Part shown: one piece after another, positions 46,199-55,345 of the stretch
How positions within the stretch are numbered: position 1 is the first letter of the stretch
How the letters are laid out: every line of letters begins with the position of its first letter
Source: an uncultured Alphaproteobacteria bacterium
GTDB lineage: Bacteria > Pseudomonadota > Alphaproteobacteria > Paracaedibacterales > CAITNM01
Reading direction: 5' to 3'
NCBI GenBank assembly: GCA_903893805.1
Contig: CAITNM010000020.1
Span: forward strand, 49,239 to 113,238
Length of the DNA stretch: 64,000 bases
Position numbers and translations under genes: made by a program
Notes under the pieces: generated by a model
What the model was told of the DNA's origin: nothing
Seen by the model: only the letters and a program-made list of their open reading frames with translations
The model's database searches: none

Positions 46199-48025
46199 AT
46201 GCTGCTCAAGTTTTTTTTAGCGATTATCATTGTAGGAATTAATTCAGGCTTTACTCTAAAAGCTGCAGATTTTTACCCTGACAACCTACCTGATTTATTT
46301 TGGCCGTTACGAGATCATTTTTATGATCGGCTGGCCGGACCAACAGCTACAAAAGAAAATTTTAAAAGTACATTGTGCGAATTTGTAAGAGTATGTGACT
46401 ATATATCTCCAGATTCCATTATGCGAAATAACCTCCGTAAAGACATTGATAAGTATTCCTTAGTAAGAGGTGTTACTCCAACAGCTAAGATTGATATTTT
46501 AGACGCATTAAATGAATTAGAAGAGACGTCAATGCTGCTTCCGGGTGATTTTTATTCCACTCGACCGATTCCAGGATACATTCATACAGCTGCAGCTGAT
46601 GATCCCCTTCAAGAAGCAGTTAAGCTATATCCACAAGGTGTCTCGAGCTTTTTTTGGGTGGCACGGGATAGATTTTATGCATTTATGGCAGAGGAATCTT
46701 CACCTCAAGAAATACGTACCGCTTTTTGTGAATTTATTAGTGTGGGTGATCATGTTGCAGCTGCTCCATTCATGTCTAAAAGTCTACGTAACGATTTTAA
46801 TGAGTTTGCTTTTAAAAAAGGAATTAAACGTAAAAGAAAAGCAGAAATACTCGGAATTTTATCAGAGCTAGAAGCATTGAGTGTTTATACAGTAAGGCCA
46901 ATGCCTGGATACAGTCCTATCAAAACGCAAGAAGAAATTACGCGTGATGCGCTTATCATGAAGACGATTGTTGATTATATCGCAAAACAACGCACTATCG
47001 TTGCTGAAGCAAAATCTTTTATGGGCACTGCTTTTGGGGGGCTTCTCACTCCTGAAGAAGTGGCTACTCGTCTTAAAGTAAATATTCGGGGTCAAGATGC
47101 AGCTATGAATACCCTAGGTATTATTGGACACAAAATAATGGCACAGATCCGTTTAAAGCAAGCGGATTCATCTTGGGTTTTTCGTCCACCCCATGCATTT
47201 TTAATTGGAAAATCAGGCTGTGGAAAAACTCAATCAGTTATTGAACTATGCAAAATTATTGGCATTCCTTGGATTAGAGTGAATGCCCCAGAAATTGTAG
47301 GGGAGGGATTTAAGGGACCAACATTATCTTATAATTACGAACAATTGAAACAAGCAGGGAAAATTCCACCTTATGCAATTGTGATTCTTGATGAGGCTGG
47401 AAAAATGGGAACAACAGGAGTGGGTGATGATGCGCCAAAATATGGAGGAAGTATCATGAGAACTTTACTAGCTCATATGGACGGAGCAAGTGTAAAGTTA
47501 CCTGCAAAAGCTGATGGCATTGAAGAAACAATTTCTACTCATTGTTTCACATATTTTGCAACAGATGCGTGCGCTCATGTGCCTAAATCAGTGGATCTAA
47601 CAGCGGAAACGCTAAGTAGCTATACAGGAATGCCACTGGAATTAGTTAATCGGTTCAGTCAAGGAATTATTAAATTAGCTCCTCACACAATACCTAGCCT
47701 AGTTGATATTTTGAAAAATAACGCTTCCGGGGCTTATAATCACGAACGTAGTTTCTTCAAAAAATTATACAATATTGACTTAGTAATTGAAGACGCAGGA
47801 CTAAGAGCAATAGCAGATAGGTCAATTGCTGATTCAACAGGAGCACGAAAACTTGAAGAACTACTAGGGCATATACTTGCTCCAGTATATAGTCTTCCTG
47901 CTGGATTAATTGCAGAAATTGAAGGAACTAAAAAAATTATATTGACAGAAAAATTTGTGAAAGCTCATTTGCCACCACCAGTTGAGAAAATAAAAGATGA
48001 ACCACCCTTTGGTATGTATACCTAG
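46199..48025 (+). CDS. Exported ClpX-like AAA+ ATPase with duplicated N-terminal domain
   Basis: The 608 aa start at ATG 46199, decided by GGAGGAAG four bases upstream (the frame opens at TTG 46163). The order is: a signal peptide (1-22, LLKFFLAIIIVGINSGFTLK); two related domains at about 26-129 and 144-241 (each with a Tyr-Pro start, W-x-x-R-D-x-FY, CEF, LRxDxxxF and ending RPxPGY); then a AAA+ module resembling ClpX. That module has Walker A GKSGCGKT (337-344), NAPEIVGEGFKGP, Walker B VILDE (395-399), LVNRF (Arg485) and sensor-2 GARKLEELL (Arg550). The ClpX zinc domain and ClpP-docking loop are absent. ATP is not available in the periplasm, so action after export into a host cell is one idea; a misread signal is the alternative. 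Confidence 0.8.
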   Translation: MLLKFFLAIIIVGINSGFTLKAADFYPDNLPDLFWPLRDHFYDRLAGPTATKENFKSTLCEFVRVCDYISPDSIMRNNLRKDIDKYSLVRGVTPTAKIDILDALNELEETSMLLPGDFYSTRPIPGYIHTAAADDPLQEAVKLYPQGVSSFFWVARDRFYAFMAEESSPQEIRTAFCEFISVGDHVAAAPFMSKSLRNDFNEFAFKKGIKRKRKAEILGILSELEALSVYTVRPMPGYSPIKTQEEITRDALIMKTIVDYIAKQRTIVAEAKSFMGTAFGGLLTPEEVATRLKVNIRGQDAAMNTLGIIGHKIMAQIRLKQADSSWVFRPPHAFLIGKSGCGKTQSVIELCKIIGIPWIRVNAPEIVGEGFKGPTLSYNYEQLKQAGKIPPYAIVILDEAGKMGTTGVGDDAPKYGGSIMRTLLAHMDGASVKLPAKADGIEETISTHCFTYFATDACAHVPKSVDLTAETLSSYTGMPLELVNRFSQGIIKLAPHTIPSLVDILKNNASGAYNHERSFFKKLYNIDLVIEDAGLRAIADRSIADSTGARKLEELLGHILAPVYSLPAGLIAEIEGTKKIILTEKFVKAHLPPPVEKIKDEPPFGMYT

Positions 48026-48786
48026 TGCTCTAGAAATTGCTCGTGAAGAATACGTTCTTCTAAATGCTGGTTAGGATCAAATAAAAGTGTATAAGGCATA
48101 GAGGTATCTAGCACAACTTGTACTGTGTGAACTTTATGGATTAACCGTTGGTCAGCTGTTAGTTTTACAGGACGCTGATCCGGGTTCAGTACTTCTAGTT
48201 CAATTTTTACTGAATTAGGTATTAAAGCACCCTTCCATCGGCGTGGTCTAAATGGACAAATGGGGGTTAGGGCAATTAACCCTGACTCTAGGGGAAGAAT
48301 GGGGCCGCCGGCTGATAAATTGTACGCAGTACTACCTGCTGGAGTGGCTACAATTAGCCCATCTCCGATCAATGAATTTAATTGAGTTTTTCCGTTCAGT
48401 TTAATAGCTATTTTTGATGTTTGTGCTGAGCTTCTAAATAAAGAAATTTCATTGAAAGCCTGGGCTTCGTATGATTGTCCAAAAATGTCAGTTACTTCTG
48501 CTTTTAGAGCAAATAATGTTGTAGATTTTGCGTTTGAAATTCTCTCAGGCAACATTTCTAAATGTTCAGAGCTATTTAGTAAAAATCCTATGGTTCCAGT
48601 ATTAACACCATAAACTGGTGTTTCATGGTTTTTCAATTGGTGCAACGTGTGCAGCATAAAACCATCACCACCGAAGGCTACAATTACATCTGCTTGTTCA
48701 ACTGGGACTGTTTCTAAAAAATTTTCCGCAATTTTTGCAAGGTTTTTAGCTTTAAGTTTATGAGATGCTAGTATTGCAACTTTCAT
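48022..48786 (-). CDS. nadK: NAD kinase
   Basis: Phosphorylates NAD+ to NADP+. The 254 aa contain VAFGGDGFMLHTLH (GGDG, with the essential Asp), GVNTGTIGFLLN, FNEISLFR (NE motif) and GDGLIVATPAGSTAYNLSAGGP, the full diagnostic set. It lies 3 bp after the phosphofructokinase gene in one operon with mlaA, and converges on the AAA+ gene with a 4-bp overlap of the stops. Confidence 0.95.
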   Translation of the reverse strand: MKVAILASHKLKAKNLAKIAENFLETVPVEQADVIVAFGGDGFMLHTLHQLKNHETPVYGVNTGTIGFLLNSSEHLEMLPERISNAKSTTLFALKAEVTDIFGQSYEAQAFNEISLFRSSAQTSKIAIKLNGKTQLNSLIGDGLIVATPAGSTAYNLSAGGPILPLESGLIALTPICPFRPRRWKGALIPNSVKIELEVLNPDQRPVKLTADQRLIHKVHTVQVVLDTSMPYTLLFDPNQHLEERILHEQFLEH

Positions 48787-48789
48787 AAG

Positions 48790-49875
48790 TTATATATCAC
48801 CAACATAAATACCAATTGCTTTTGCTGTTTGAATCAATAAACCTTTGGGATCAACCGTGCTGTAGATATCAATAGTTGATTCAATTGGAACTGACTTTAG
48901 CTGATTGTTTTGCCAAATAACCATTTTTCCAAAGTCTTGAGCGTCGACCATGTCTACGGCTTTCACCCCAAACGCTGTTGCTAAGATTCTATCTTGAGCA
49001 TTCGGCTGACTGCCACGTTGAACATGACCCAAAATGGTTGCTCTCGTGTCAGCATTAATACGTTTTTCAAGTTCTGCGCAAAGGTACTGCGAAACGCCAC
49101 CATATCGTGGCATCTCATTATGTGATTTTCCTTGTAAAACAGAGCTATCAGCAAGTGTTTTGACTGCTTCTGATACAACAATTAAAGAATGATTCCGTCC
49201 TGTTTTACTTATGTTTTGAATCTGTTGACAGATCGATTCAATATTGTAAGGGATTTCAGGAATAAGAATTACATCTGCGCCACCAGCAATACCTGCAGAT
49301 AAAGCTATATGCCCGGCATCACGTCCCATAACTTCTAATATCATTATACGATCATGGCTTGCCGCAGTAGGTTGCAGTCTATCAAGTGCTTCAACAGCAA
49401 CGCTAACGGCTGTGCTGTAACCAATTGCAAGCTCTGTTTCAGCAAGGTCATTATCGATTGTTTTTGGGATGCATACTAAATTCATGCCGCCTTTTTTAGC
49501 TAACTTGCTATTAATGCGCATGCTGCCATCTCCACCAATGGCAATAATCGCATCTAGCTTTAGGTCGTTATAACCTTCTATTGCATCATCTGAGCGATCG
49601 ACTCGCAAACCATCTTCCGACGGAAAAAAGAAAGGATTTTCTTTTGTAGTGCTTCCTAAAATTGTTCCTGCATAACGTAACATGCCTTGATCACAATTTG
49701 AAAGTGTTAGGGGGGTATATTCCATTGGTCTGCGAATTAAACCACTTGTTCCTTTTGAAATCCCAAAAACTTCCCAGCCATAATGCTGAATAGCTCGCAA
49801 TGTAATCGCGCGAATTGTGGCGTTTAAACCAGAACAATCTCCGCCACTGGTTAAAACACCAATTCTCTTTACCAT
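48790..49875 (-). CDS. pfkA: 6-phosphofructokinase
   Basis: Glycolytic enzyme phosphorylating fructose 6-phosphate. The 361 aa contain GVLTSGGDCSGLNATIRA, IAIGGDGSM, CIPKTIDNDL, MGRDAGHIAL and GHVQRGSQP. The two phosphoryl-donor positions are mixed: Gly in GGDGS is typical of ATP enzymes, and Lys in PKTIDND is typical of PPi enzymes. This combination occurs in group III proteins, some shown to use ATP, so the donor is uncertain. It lies between mlaA (11 bp) and nadK (3 bp). Confidence 0.9.
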   Translation of the reverse strand: MVKRIGVLTSGGDCSGLNATIRAITLRAIQHYGWEVFGISKGTSGLIRRPMEYTPLTLSNCDQGMLRYAGTILGSTTKENPFFFPSEDGLRVDRSDDAIEGYNDLKLDAIIAIGGDGSMRINSKLAKKGGMNLVCIPKTIDNDLAETELAIGYSTAVSVAVEALDRLQPTAASHDRIMILEVMGRDAGHIALSAGIAGGADVILIPEIPYNIESICQQIQNISKTGRNHSLIVVSEAVKTLADSSVLQGKSHNEMPRYGGVSQYLCAELEKRINADTRATILGHVQRGSQPNAQDRILATAFGVKAVDMVDAQDFGKMVIWQNNQLKSVPIESTIDIYSTVDPKGLLIQTAKAIGIYVGDI

Positions 49876-49886
49876 TTGCTTACTCC

Positions 49887-50627
49887 TTATTTCAGCCGAT
49901 TTTCTAATTTTTGTTGACGCTGAAAAATCATGCTTCGAATCGTAACATAAGAATCTTCGGATGTCTCGTAGATGTCATCCAAACTGTTGAGTAGGCCAGC
50001 GCGAATATCAATAATATCCACTGCAGTAACACCCCAAAGCCATTTTTGAAATTGCTGATGGTCATTATGATAACTCTTTGAATGACGTGCAAAGTAGCGT
50101 GTTGGGTCCGCAAACCAATCAAACGCATAGCCAAATGCTCCTCTAAATGTTGTAGGTCCAAGAACTGGCAGCATAATGTAAGGTCCTGCTTCAACTCCCC
50201 ATGTGGCTAAAGTTTCGTTAAAGCTTGTTGGTTCCTCTTTTATGCCAATGAAGTCTGCAAAATCTAGCAAGCCAAATAACCCAAAAGTTGTATTTAGAAT
50301 AAACCTAAGCGTTGTTGTGGTTGATTGTTCAATGTGTCCTTGAAGCAAGTGATTTATAAAATTAATGGGGCCATGAATATTTTTTATAAAACTTCTGGCG
50401 CAATATTTAACATTTTCTGGCGTTCCCATATCATAAGCAATTGCAACGTGTTTAATAATTGCTGCATCCAAAACACGATTAAAACCGTACATATAGCGGT
50501 TAAACATTTCTAATGGGTCTGGTTCATGAAGTGTGAATTCATCCTCTTCTATATCCGCTTTTTGGGTGTCTGATACAGACGAACAGCCACATAAAAACAC
50601 AAGAAAAATCCAACCCCAAAGCCGCAT
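49887..50627 (-). CDS. mlaA: MlaA/VacJ lipoprotein
   Basis: Outer-membrane component of the Mla system that removes misplaced phospholipids from the outer leaflet. The 246 aa have lipobox FLCGCSS (Cys15), then DPLEMFNRYMYGFNRVLD, INFINHLLQG, RFILNTTFGLFGLLDFA, NETLATWGVEAGPYIMLPVLGP and ADPTRYF, all family landmarks. First gene of mlaA-pfkA-nadK. It is divergent from the CCA-adding enzyme gene over a 105-bp AT-rich gap holding both promoters. Confidence 0.95.
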   Translation of the reverse strand: MRLWGWIFLVFLCGCSSVSDTQKADIEEDEFTLHEPDPLEMFNRYMYGFNRVLDAAIIKHVAIAYDMGTPENVKYCARSFIKNIHGPINFINHLLQGHIEQSTTTTLRFILNTTFGLFGLLDFADFIGIKEEPTSFNETLATWGVEAGPYIMLPVLGPTTFRGAFGYAFDWFADPTRYFARHSKSYHNDHQQFQKWLWGVTAVDIIDIRAGLLNSLDDIYETSEDSYVTIRSMIFQRQQKLENRLK

Positions 50628-50732
50628 AAAACCCTTAATTTCGTTAATTCCTTAAAACTTTAACAAAAAATATGTTAAAACCCAAGCTACATGCAAATAA
50701 AACCGTGCTAAATTGATGATCGAGGAGATATC

Positions 50733-51872
50733 ATGAAGCAATTCCTTTTTGATGATCGTGCAAAGCACACACTGCAAAAACTACAACAAGCTGGTTTTGA
50801 TAGCTGGTTTGTTGGTGGGTGTGTGCGAGATTCATTGCTGGCTAAACCATTCACTGATTACGATATTGCGACTTGCGCCCTTCCCAAAGACATTCTCTCT
50901 CTTTTTCAAAAAAAGTTTGAGCTAGATCTAAGGGGAGAGAAGTTTGGCTGCGTACGTGTTAATTACGCAGATCTGTGGCTAGAAATCACAACTCTTCGTA
51001 AAGATGTTAACCCCGATGGTAGACATACAAACGTTACGTTTACAACAGATATAGCAGAGGATGCCAAGCGCCGAGATTTCACTATTAATGCTTTGTACTG
51101 GAATGAAGCTGGCATTGTTGATTTTTTCGACGGGCAAAAAGATCTAGAACAGCGCGAAGTCAAGTTTATTGGCAATGCTAAGGATCGAGTTCAAGAAGAT
51201 TATTTGAGAATTTTACGCTTTTTTCGTTTTTCAAGTATTCACGCGAACGAAATAAACCAGGAAGGGCTTAACTCTTGTATAGCTCACCAAGAAGGACTTC
51301 GGTACCTCTCAGGTAAGCGCGTCTGGTCTGAATGGTCAAAAATGTTGTTTGGACGAAACACTCTAAAGGTTTTACAGTCCATTGAGATGGGCGATATTGA
51401 TAGCACTTTATTTGGTAAAAAAATCAATCTAGATCACTATCTTGCGTACAAAGGAAGTGACGCCCTATTGTTAACTCACTTACTGTTGCCATCTATTCAT
51501 ATTCAACATTTGGTACATAGATTAAGCTTGAATCAAGCACAACAAGAATGGCTAGAGTCTGCTAATACCATAACGATTGATCATGATTTTCGCATAAGCT
51601 ATCTGCAATATGGCGAAAGAGCCAAGGAACTTGTGTGGTACTGGGCATGCAAATACGAAAAAAATGCTGATGAAATTTTTGCACAAACTTTTTGGAATAT
51701 CCCAAATCCTGTTTTTCCGCTTGCAGGAAAAGACATTCTAAAACTTGGTTGCCAACCTGGTCCAATTGTTGGAGACTATTTGCAACGTGCCCAGCAATGG
51801 TGGGTAGAAAACAACTTTAGCCCCAGTTATCAGGACTGTTTATATTATGTCAAATCCCTATTTAACAAATGA
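50733..51872 (+). CDS. CCA tRNA nucleotidyltransferase / poly(A) polymerase family
   Basis: Class II nucleotidyltransferase; in alphaproteobacteria this type adds or repairs the tRNA 3' CCA. The 379 aa contain FVGGCVRDSLLAKPFTDYDIAT (GGxVRD and the catalytic DxD), RRDFTINALYW, LRFFRFSSIH (base-selecting region) and a less conserved helical tail. The tRNA-Ser in this window encodes its CCA, so repair is a probable job. GAGGAGATATC gives a strong ribosome site before ATG 50733. First gene of a run with chpT, yejF and a Nudix gene. Confidence 0.9.
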   Translation: MKQFLFDDRAKHTLQKLQQAGFDSWFVGGCVRDSLLAKPFTDYDIATCALPKDILSLFQKKFELDLRGEKFGCVRVNYADLWLEITTLRKDVNPDGRHTNVTFTTDIAEDAKRRDFTINALYWNEAGIVDFFDGQKDLEQREVKFIGNAKDRVQEDYLRILRFFRFSSIHANEINQEGLNSCIAHQEGLRYLSGKRVWSEWSKMLFGRNTLKVLQSIEMGDIDSTLFGKKINLDHYLAYKGSDALLLTHLLLPSIHIQHLVHRLSLNQAQQEWLESANTITIDHDFRISYLQYGERAKELVWYWACKYEKNADEIFAQTFWNIPNPVFPLAGKDILKLGCQPGPIVGDYLQRAQQWWVENNFSPSYQDCLYYVKSLFNK

Positions 51873-52431
51873 AGCGCAGCTACTTTATGCCAAAATTTTA
51901 CATGATATTGCTGCCCCTTTAGGGGCTTTAACTTTATGCATGGATGATATTAAAAATGCCCTGCCAGAATCAGCGGAACTTGTTGAATTAAGCATTGAAA
52001 CTTTATCAAAACGTATTAGTTATTGGCGCCTAATGGTTACAGGAAGTGAACAATCTCCCACCTATTCAGATGCTGCAACAGCGATACGCTCCATGGCAAA
52101 GCTAAAATCAGTTGAGATAACTTTCGTTCATTCAGAAGATTATCAAGGGGAGTACGTCCGCTTAATTTTAGCCCTTGTGTTGATTAGTCTAGAAAGTTTA
52201 CCACGTGGTGGAAAAATCATTATTGATGCTGATCAAGGAAATGTAACAGCGTCAGGTGAAAAATGTTATATATCAAAAGAACTCCAGGACGCTATAAACG
52301 GTACAGTTGATGTGCCTTCTAGCCGTCATTCCCTTGGAATGCTTATTTGCAATTGGGCAAAAAACTTTGGCACAGCTGTGAATCTTGAGCATGAACCAAC
52401 CAAACTTGTACTTGCATTGCAGGGGCAATAA
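51847..52431 (+). CDS. chpT: ChpT-like histidine phosphotransferase (DUF2328)
   Basis: In Caulobacter ChpT relays phosphate from CckA to CtrA and CpdR, controlling the cell cycle. The 194 aa have a first dimerisation helix AKILHDIAAPLGALTLCMDD, carrying the phospho-accepting His in the (C/L)HDxxxPxGA setting, and a degenerate ATPase-like C-terminal domain (about 75-190) with LESLPRGGKIIID and SLGMLICNWAKNFG. The start overlaps the upstream gene by 26 bp. Its presence indicates that part of the CtrA phosphorelay is retained. Confidence 0.85.
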   Translation: MSNPYLTNEAQLLYAKILHDIAAPLGALTLCMDDIKNALPESAELVELSIETLSKRISYWRLMVTGSEQSPTYSDAATAIRSMAKLKSVEITFVHSEDYQGEYVRLILALVLISLESLPRGGKIIIDADQGNVTASGEKCYISKELQDAINGTVDVPSSRHSLGMLICNWAKNFGTAVNLEHEPTKLVLALQGQ

Positions 52432-52452
52432 TTTTTATGGCATAGTTCGTCC

Positions 52453-54042
52453 ATGTCATTACTTAATATTAAAAATCTTTCCGTTCGATTTGCACCATCT
52501 GGGCGTCCGGTGGTGGATGCTGTGCAAGGTGTTAGCTTCACCATAAAGCCAAAGGAAACGTTGGCATTGGTTGGTGAAAGTGGCTCTGGCAAATCAGTTA
52601 CTGCATTTTCTATTCTAAAGTTATTGCCATACCCTATGGCTAGCCATCCTTCTGGTGAGATTATTTTTGATGGGCAAGACCTTTTAAAATTTTCAGACAA
52701 ACAACTACGGAAAATTCGTGGACGCCGCATTGGCATGATCTTTCAAGAGCCCATGACAGCGTTAAACCCCTTGCACACAATAAGTAAGCAGATTGCTGAA
52801 ACTGTTCGCTTGCATTTAGGGTATTCAAAAAACCAAGCAATGGAACGGGTCAAAGAACTTCTCGAGCTTGTAGAATTTCACGAAGGCTTGAGTCGTTTAG
52901 ATGCTTACCCCCACCAGCTATCAGGTGGCCAACGTCAACGCGTGATGATTGCTATGGCCCTGGCGTGTGGCCCTGATTTGCTGATTGCGGACGAGCCAAC
53001 AACAGCCCTAGACGTTACTATTCAAGCAGGCATTATTAAGCTATTGCAAAAACTTCAGGCAGAGCTTGGCATGTCAATGCTGCTTATCAGTCATGATTTA
53101 AGCATGGTCAAGCATTTAGCTCATCAGGTGGCAGTGATGCACCATGGAAAAATTGTTGAATCCGGCAATACCATGGAAGTGTTTAAGAATCCTAGCCACG
53201 AATATACTCAACGTCTTATTGCATGCGAACCTAAAGGTACGCCGAAACCCCTTGCAAAAAATGCTTCAGAGCAATTGCAAGCCACTGACATAAAAGTTGT
53301 TTTTGAGAATAGGTCTTTATTTAGTTTAAAAAAACTTCCACCAAAAATTGCGGTTGATAAAGTCTCTCTTTCCCTAAAACAAGGAGAAACCTTGGGGGTC
53401 GTGGGAGAGAGTGGTTCAGGAAAGTCAACTCTGGCCTTTGCAATTTTACGGTTGGTAAGTTCAAGCGGAAAAATTATCTTCTTAGGCAAAGAGTTACCTA
53501 ATTCATTTAAACTAATGCGGCCCATTCGCCGTGATCTACAAATTATTTTTCAAGACCCGTTTGGTTCTTTAAATCCACGTTTTTCTATTCTTGATGTTGT
53601 CTGCGAAGGGCTTAAGGTTCATGAAAAAGAATTATCAGCCGATGCATTGCGTATTCGCGCTGAAAGGGTCTTAGAGCAAGTAGGCCTTAACGCTGAATTT
53701 TTGGATCGTTACCCTCATGAATTATCAGGAGGTCAACGACAAAGGGTGGCAATTGCTCGTGCCCTTGTTCTAAATCCAAAGGTTGTTATTTTGGATGAGC
53801 CAACATCAGCGCTTGATCGTTCTATTCAAGCAGATATTTTAGACCTTCTTCGTCAACTGCAAAAAGATATGCACTTATCCTATATTTTTATTAGTCACGA
53901 CCTAAAGGTCGTTCGCGCAATGGCACACCGAATGATAGTAATGCGTCAAGGAAAAATTGTAGAGCGGGGTGATGCTCAGCAAATTTTTGAGCACCCTCAG
54001 CATGCTTATACAAAAACTCTTTTAAGCGCGGTTCTCGAGTAA
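52453..54042 (+). CDS. yejF: Peptide/microcin C-type ABC transporter ATP-binding protein (YejF-like), two ABC domains
   Basis: Cytoplasmic ATPase energising an oligopeptide-type importer. The 529 aa form two complete ABC cassettes: Walker A GESGSGKS in each half (about 40 and 325), signature LSGGQRQRV in each (about 160 and 430), Walker B LLIADEPTTALD and VVILDEPTSALD. Each cassette is followed by an oligopeptide-family C-terminal extension (HPQHAYTKTLL type). Fusion of the two ATPases is the YejF arrangement, but the yejA, yejB and yejE genes are not here. It lies 21 bp after chpT. Confidence 0.9.
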   Translation: MSLLNIKNLSVRFAPSGRPVVDAVQGVSFTIKPKETLALVGESGSGKSVTAFSILKLLPYPMASHPSGEIIFDGQDLLKFSDKQLRKIRGRRIGMIFQEPMTALNPLHTISKQIAETVRLHLGYSKNQAMERVKELLELVEFHEGLSRLDAYPHQLSGGQRQRVMIAMALACGPDLLIADEPTTALDVTIQAGIIKLLQKLQAELGMSMLLISHDLSMVKHLAHQVAVMHHGKIVESGNTMEVFKNPSHEYTQRLIACEPKGTPKPLAKNASEQLQATDIKVVFENRSLFSLKKLPPKIAVDKVSLSLKQGETLGVVGESGSGKSTLAFAILRLVSSSGKIIFLGKELPNSFKLMRPIRRDLQIIFQDPFGSLNPRFSILDVVCEGLKVHEKELSADALRIRAERVLEQVGLNAEFLDRYPHELSGGQRQRVAIARALVLNPKVVILDEPTSALDRSIQADILDLLRQLQKDMHLSYIFISHDLKVVRAMAHRMIVMRQGKIVERGDAQQIFEHPQHAYTKTLLSAVLE

Positions 54043-54045
54043 TTC

Positions 54046-54504
54046 ATGTTGAACAGGCTTTTTAAAATTTACAATTTTTTCAAGCGCCATTTTTTCTGTA
54101 CATTCAGAATCAAAACTGTTGGTGTGCGTGCGCTTATTTTAAAAGATAACAAAATTTTGTTAGTCCGCCATACGTACATTGATGGATGGTATTTTCCAGG
54201 TGGCGGTGTGAACGCTCATGAATCTGCGCATCAAGCTGTGGTTAGAGAAGTTCGTGAAGAGGTTGGAGGAATAGTTTCAGAACCAGCAAAACTATTGGCT
54301 GCTTACTATAACCCTAGGTCAGGCTGGGATGACTACGTTTTACTGTTCAAAGTAGATCTTCTTGATCAATATGAATCTAAAGACCCTGAAATTGCTGAAG
54401 CGCGTTGGTTTAATATCCATCAGCTCCCAGCAGACATAACTCCTAGCACAAAAAATCGTATAGACGAACATGTATTTAATGCCTCGTTAGCAGATTGCTG
54501 GTAA
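54046..54504 (+). CDS. Nudix hydrolase
   Basis: The 152-aa cytosolic Nudix protein has an intact box: GGGVNAHESAHQAVVREVRE followed by EVGG. VRALILKDNKILLVRHTY precedes it, and WFNIHQLPADITP is the usual C-terminal block. No signal peptide, unlike the three exported Nudix proteins at 15.6-18.5 kb, and no pre-Nudix domain, so it is a separate lineage. It starts 3 bp after yejF and ends the operon. Substrate unknown. Confidence 0.88.
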   Translation: MLNRLFKIYNFFKRHFFCTFRIKTVGVRALILKDNKILLVRHTYIDGWYFPGGGVNAHESAHQAVVREVREEVGGIVSEPAKLLAAYYNPRSGWDDYVLLFKVDLLDQYESKDPEIAEARWFNIHQLPADITPSTKNRIDEHVFNASLADCW

Positions 54505-54598
54505 CTAAAATACCCGACGTTTTTTTACAAAATCTTATTGCAATCCATATAATTTTGTTTTTTGCTTGAGAAGTTATGTGAAATTTTAGGTCAACTTA

Positions 54599-55261
54599 AT
54601 GTTCTTAAAAACTTTTCTTCGTAGTCTTATTGTGTTGGGTGTGTGTTTTTCAGCAAATGCAATGAATTTTCTTGAATTTGACATTATTTCTCCAACAGGA
54701 TCTCCAACAAAATCACTAAGAAAATCAGCTAATAAACAATTAGAAAAGCCAACAACGCGTGTTGATTATACGATGGTAGAACAAGGGGAATCTTATGATC
54801 CGAAAGTTATATTGTATATTGGTAATAGCGGGTATGTGGAATCAGTATCGCCGTCACAACCTTCTATGGAGTCAAATGAAATCACTAGATCATTAAAAAC
54901 AGACAAAATATTTTATAACTCCCATGCCTTTGCTAATACATTTTTTCTTAGCGGAGCTTTCTATTATTCGCCTGATGTTTCTGCTGTTTCTGCGTTCTAT
55001 ATAGTTTGCTGCGCTATTGTTTATGGCGTGTTCTGTGTCAACACCAACATAAAATGTGCAGAATCTCAAAATTTGACAGAACAAAATATTCTAAATAGAT
55101 TGTTCTATTTTCAACGTAGACAATCATGCTTAAACATGTTGGCCGGTGCCAGTTTTATGGGGGGCTACTTTTTGGAAGTGCCAGTGGTCGGTTACACACT
55201 TGGTGGTCTAGCCTTAGTGGCTGCTGTTGGAAATAGTGTTTTCTTTGGATGCACTAATTGA
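54599..55261 (+). CDS. Exported membrane protein of unknown function, paralogue 1
   Basis: Not recognised; 220 aa. The signal peptide ends VCFSANA. A Ser/Thr/Lys-rich linker follows (about 30-100), then four hydrophobic segments arranged as two pairs (about 107-150 and 180-218). The block LFYFQRRQSCLNMLAGASFM followed by VAAVGNSVFF has a clear counterpart in the next gene. ATG 54599 follows a 94-bp gap after the Nudix gene. Confidence 0.68.
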   Translation: MFLKTFLRSLIVLGVCFSANAMNFLEFDIISPTGSPTKSLRKSANKQLEKPTTRVDYTMVEQGESYDPKVILYIGNSGYVESVSPSQPSMESNEITRSLKTDKIFYNSHAFANTFFLSGAFYYSPDVSAVSAFYIVCCAIVYGVFCVNTNIKCAESQNLTEQNILNRLFYFQRRQSCLNMLAGASFMGGYFLEVPVVGYTLGGLALVAAVGNSVFFGCTN

Positions 55262-55345
55262 TTTTTTCAAATAACAGACACTGACATTGCAATTCTTGTG
55301 ATTTTGTTCTTTGTTAGGGTAAAAAAACTTTAAAAAATTTCTTTC

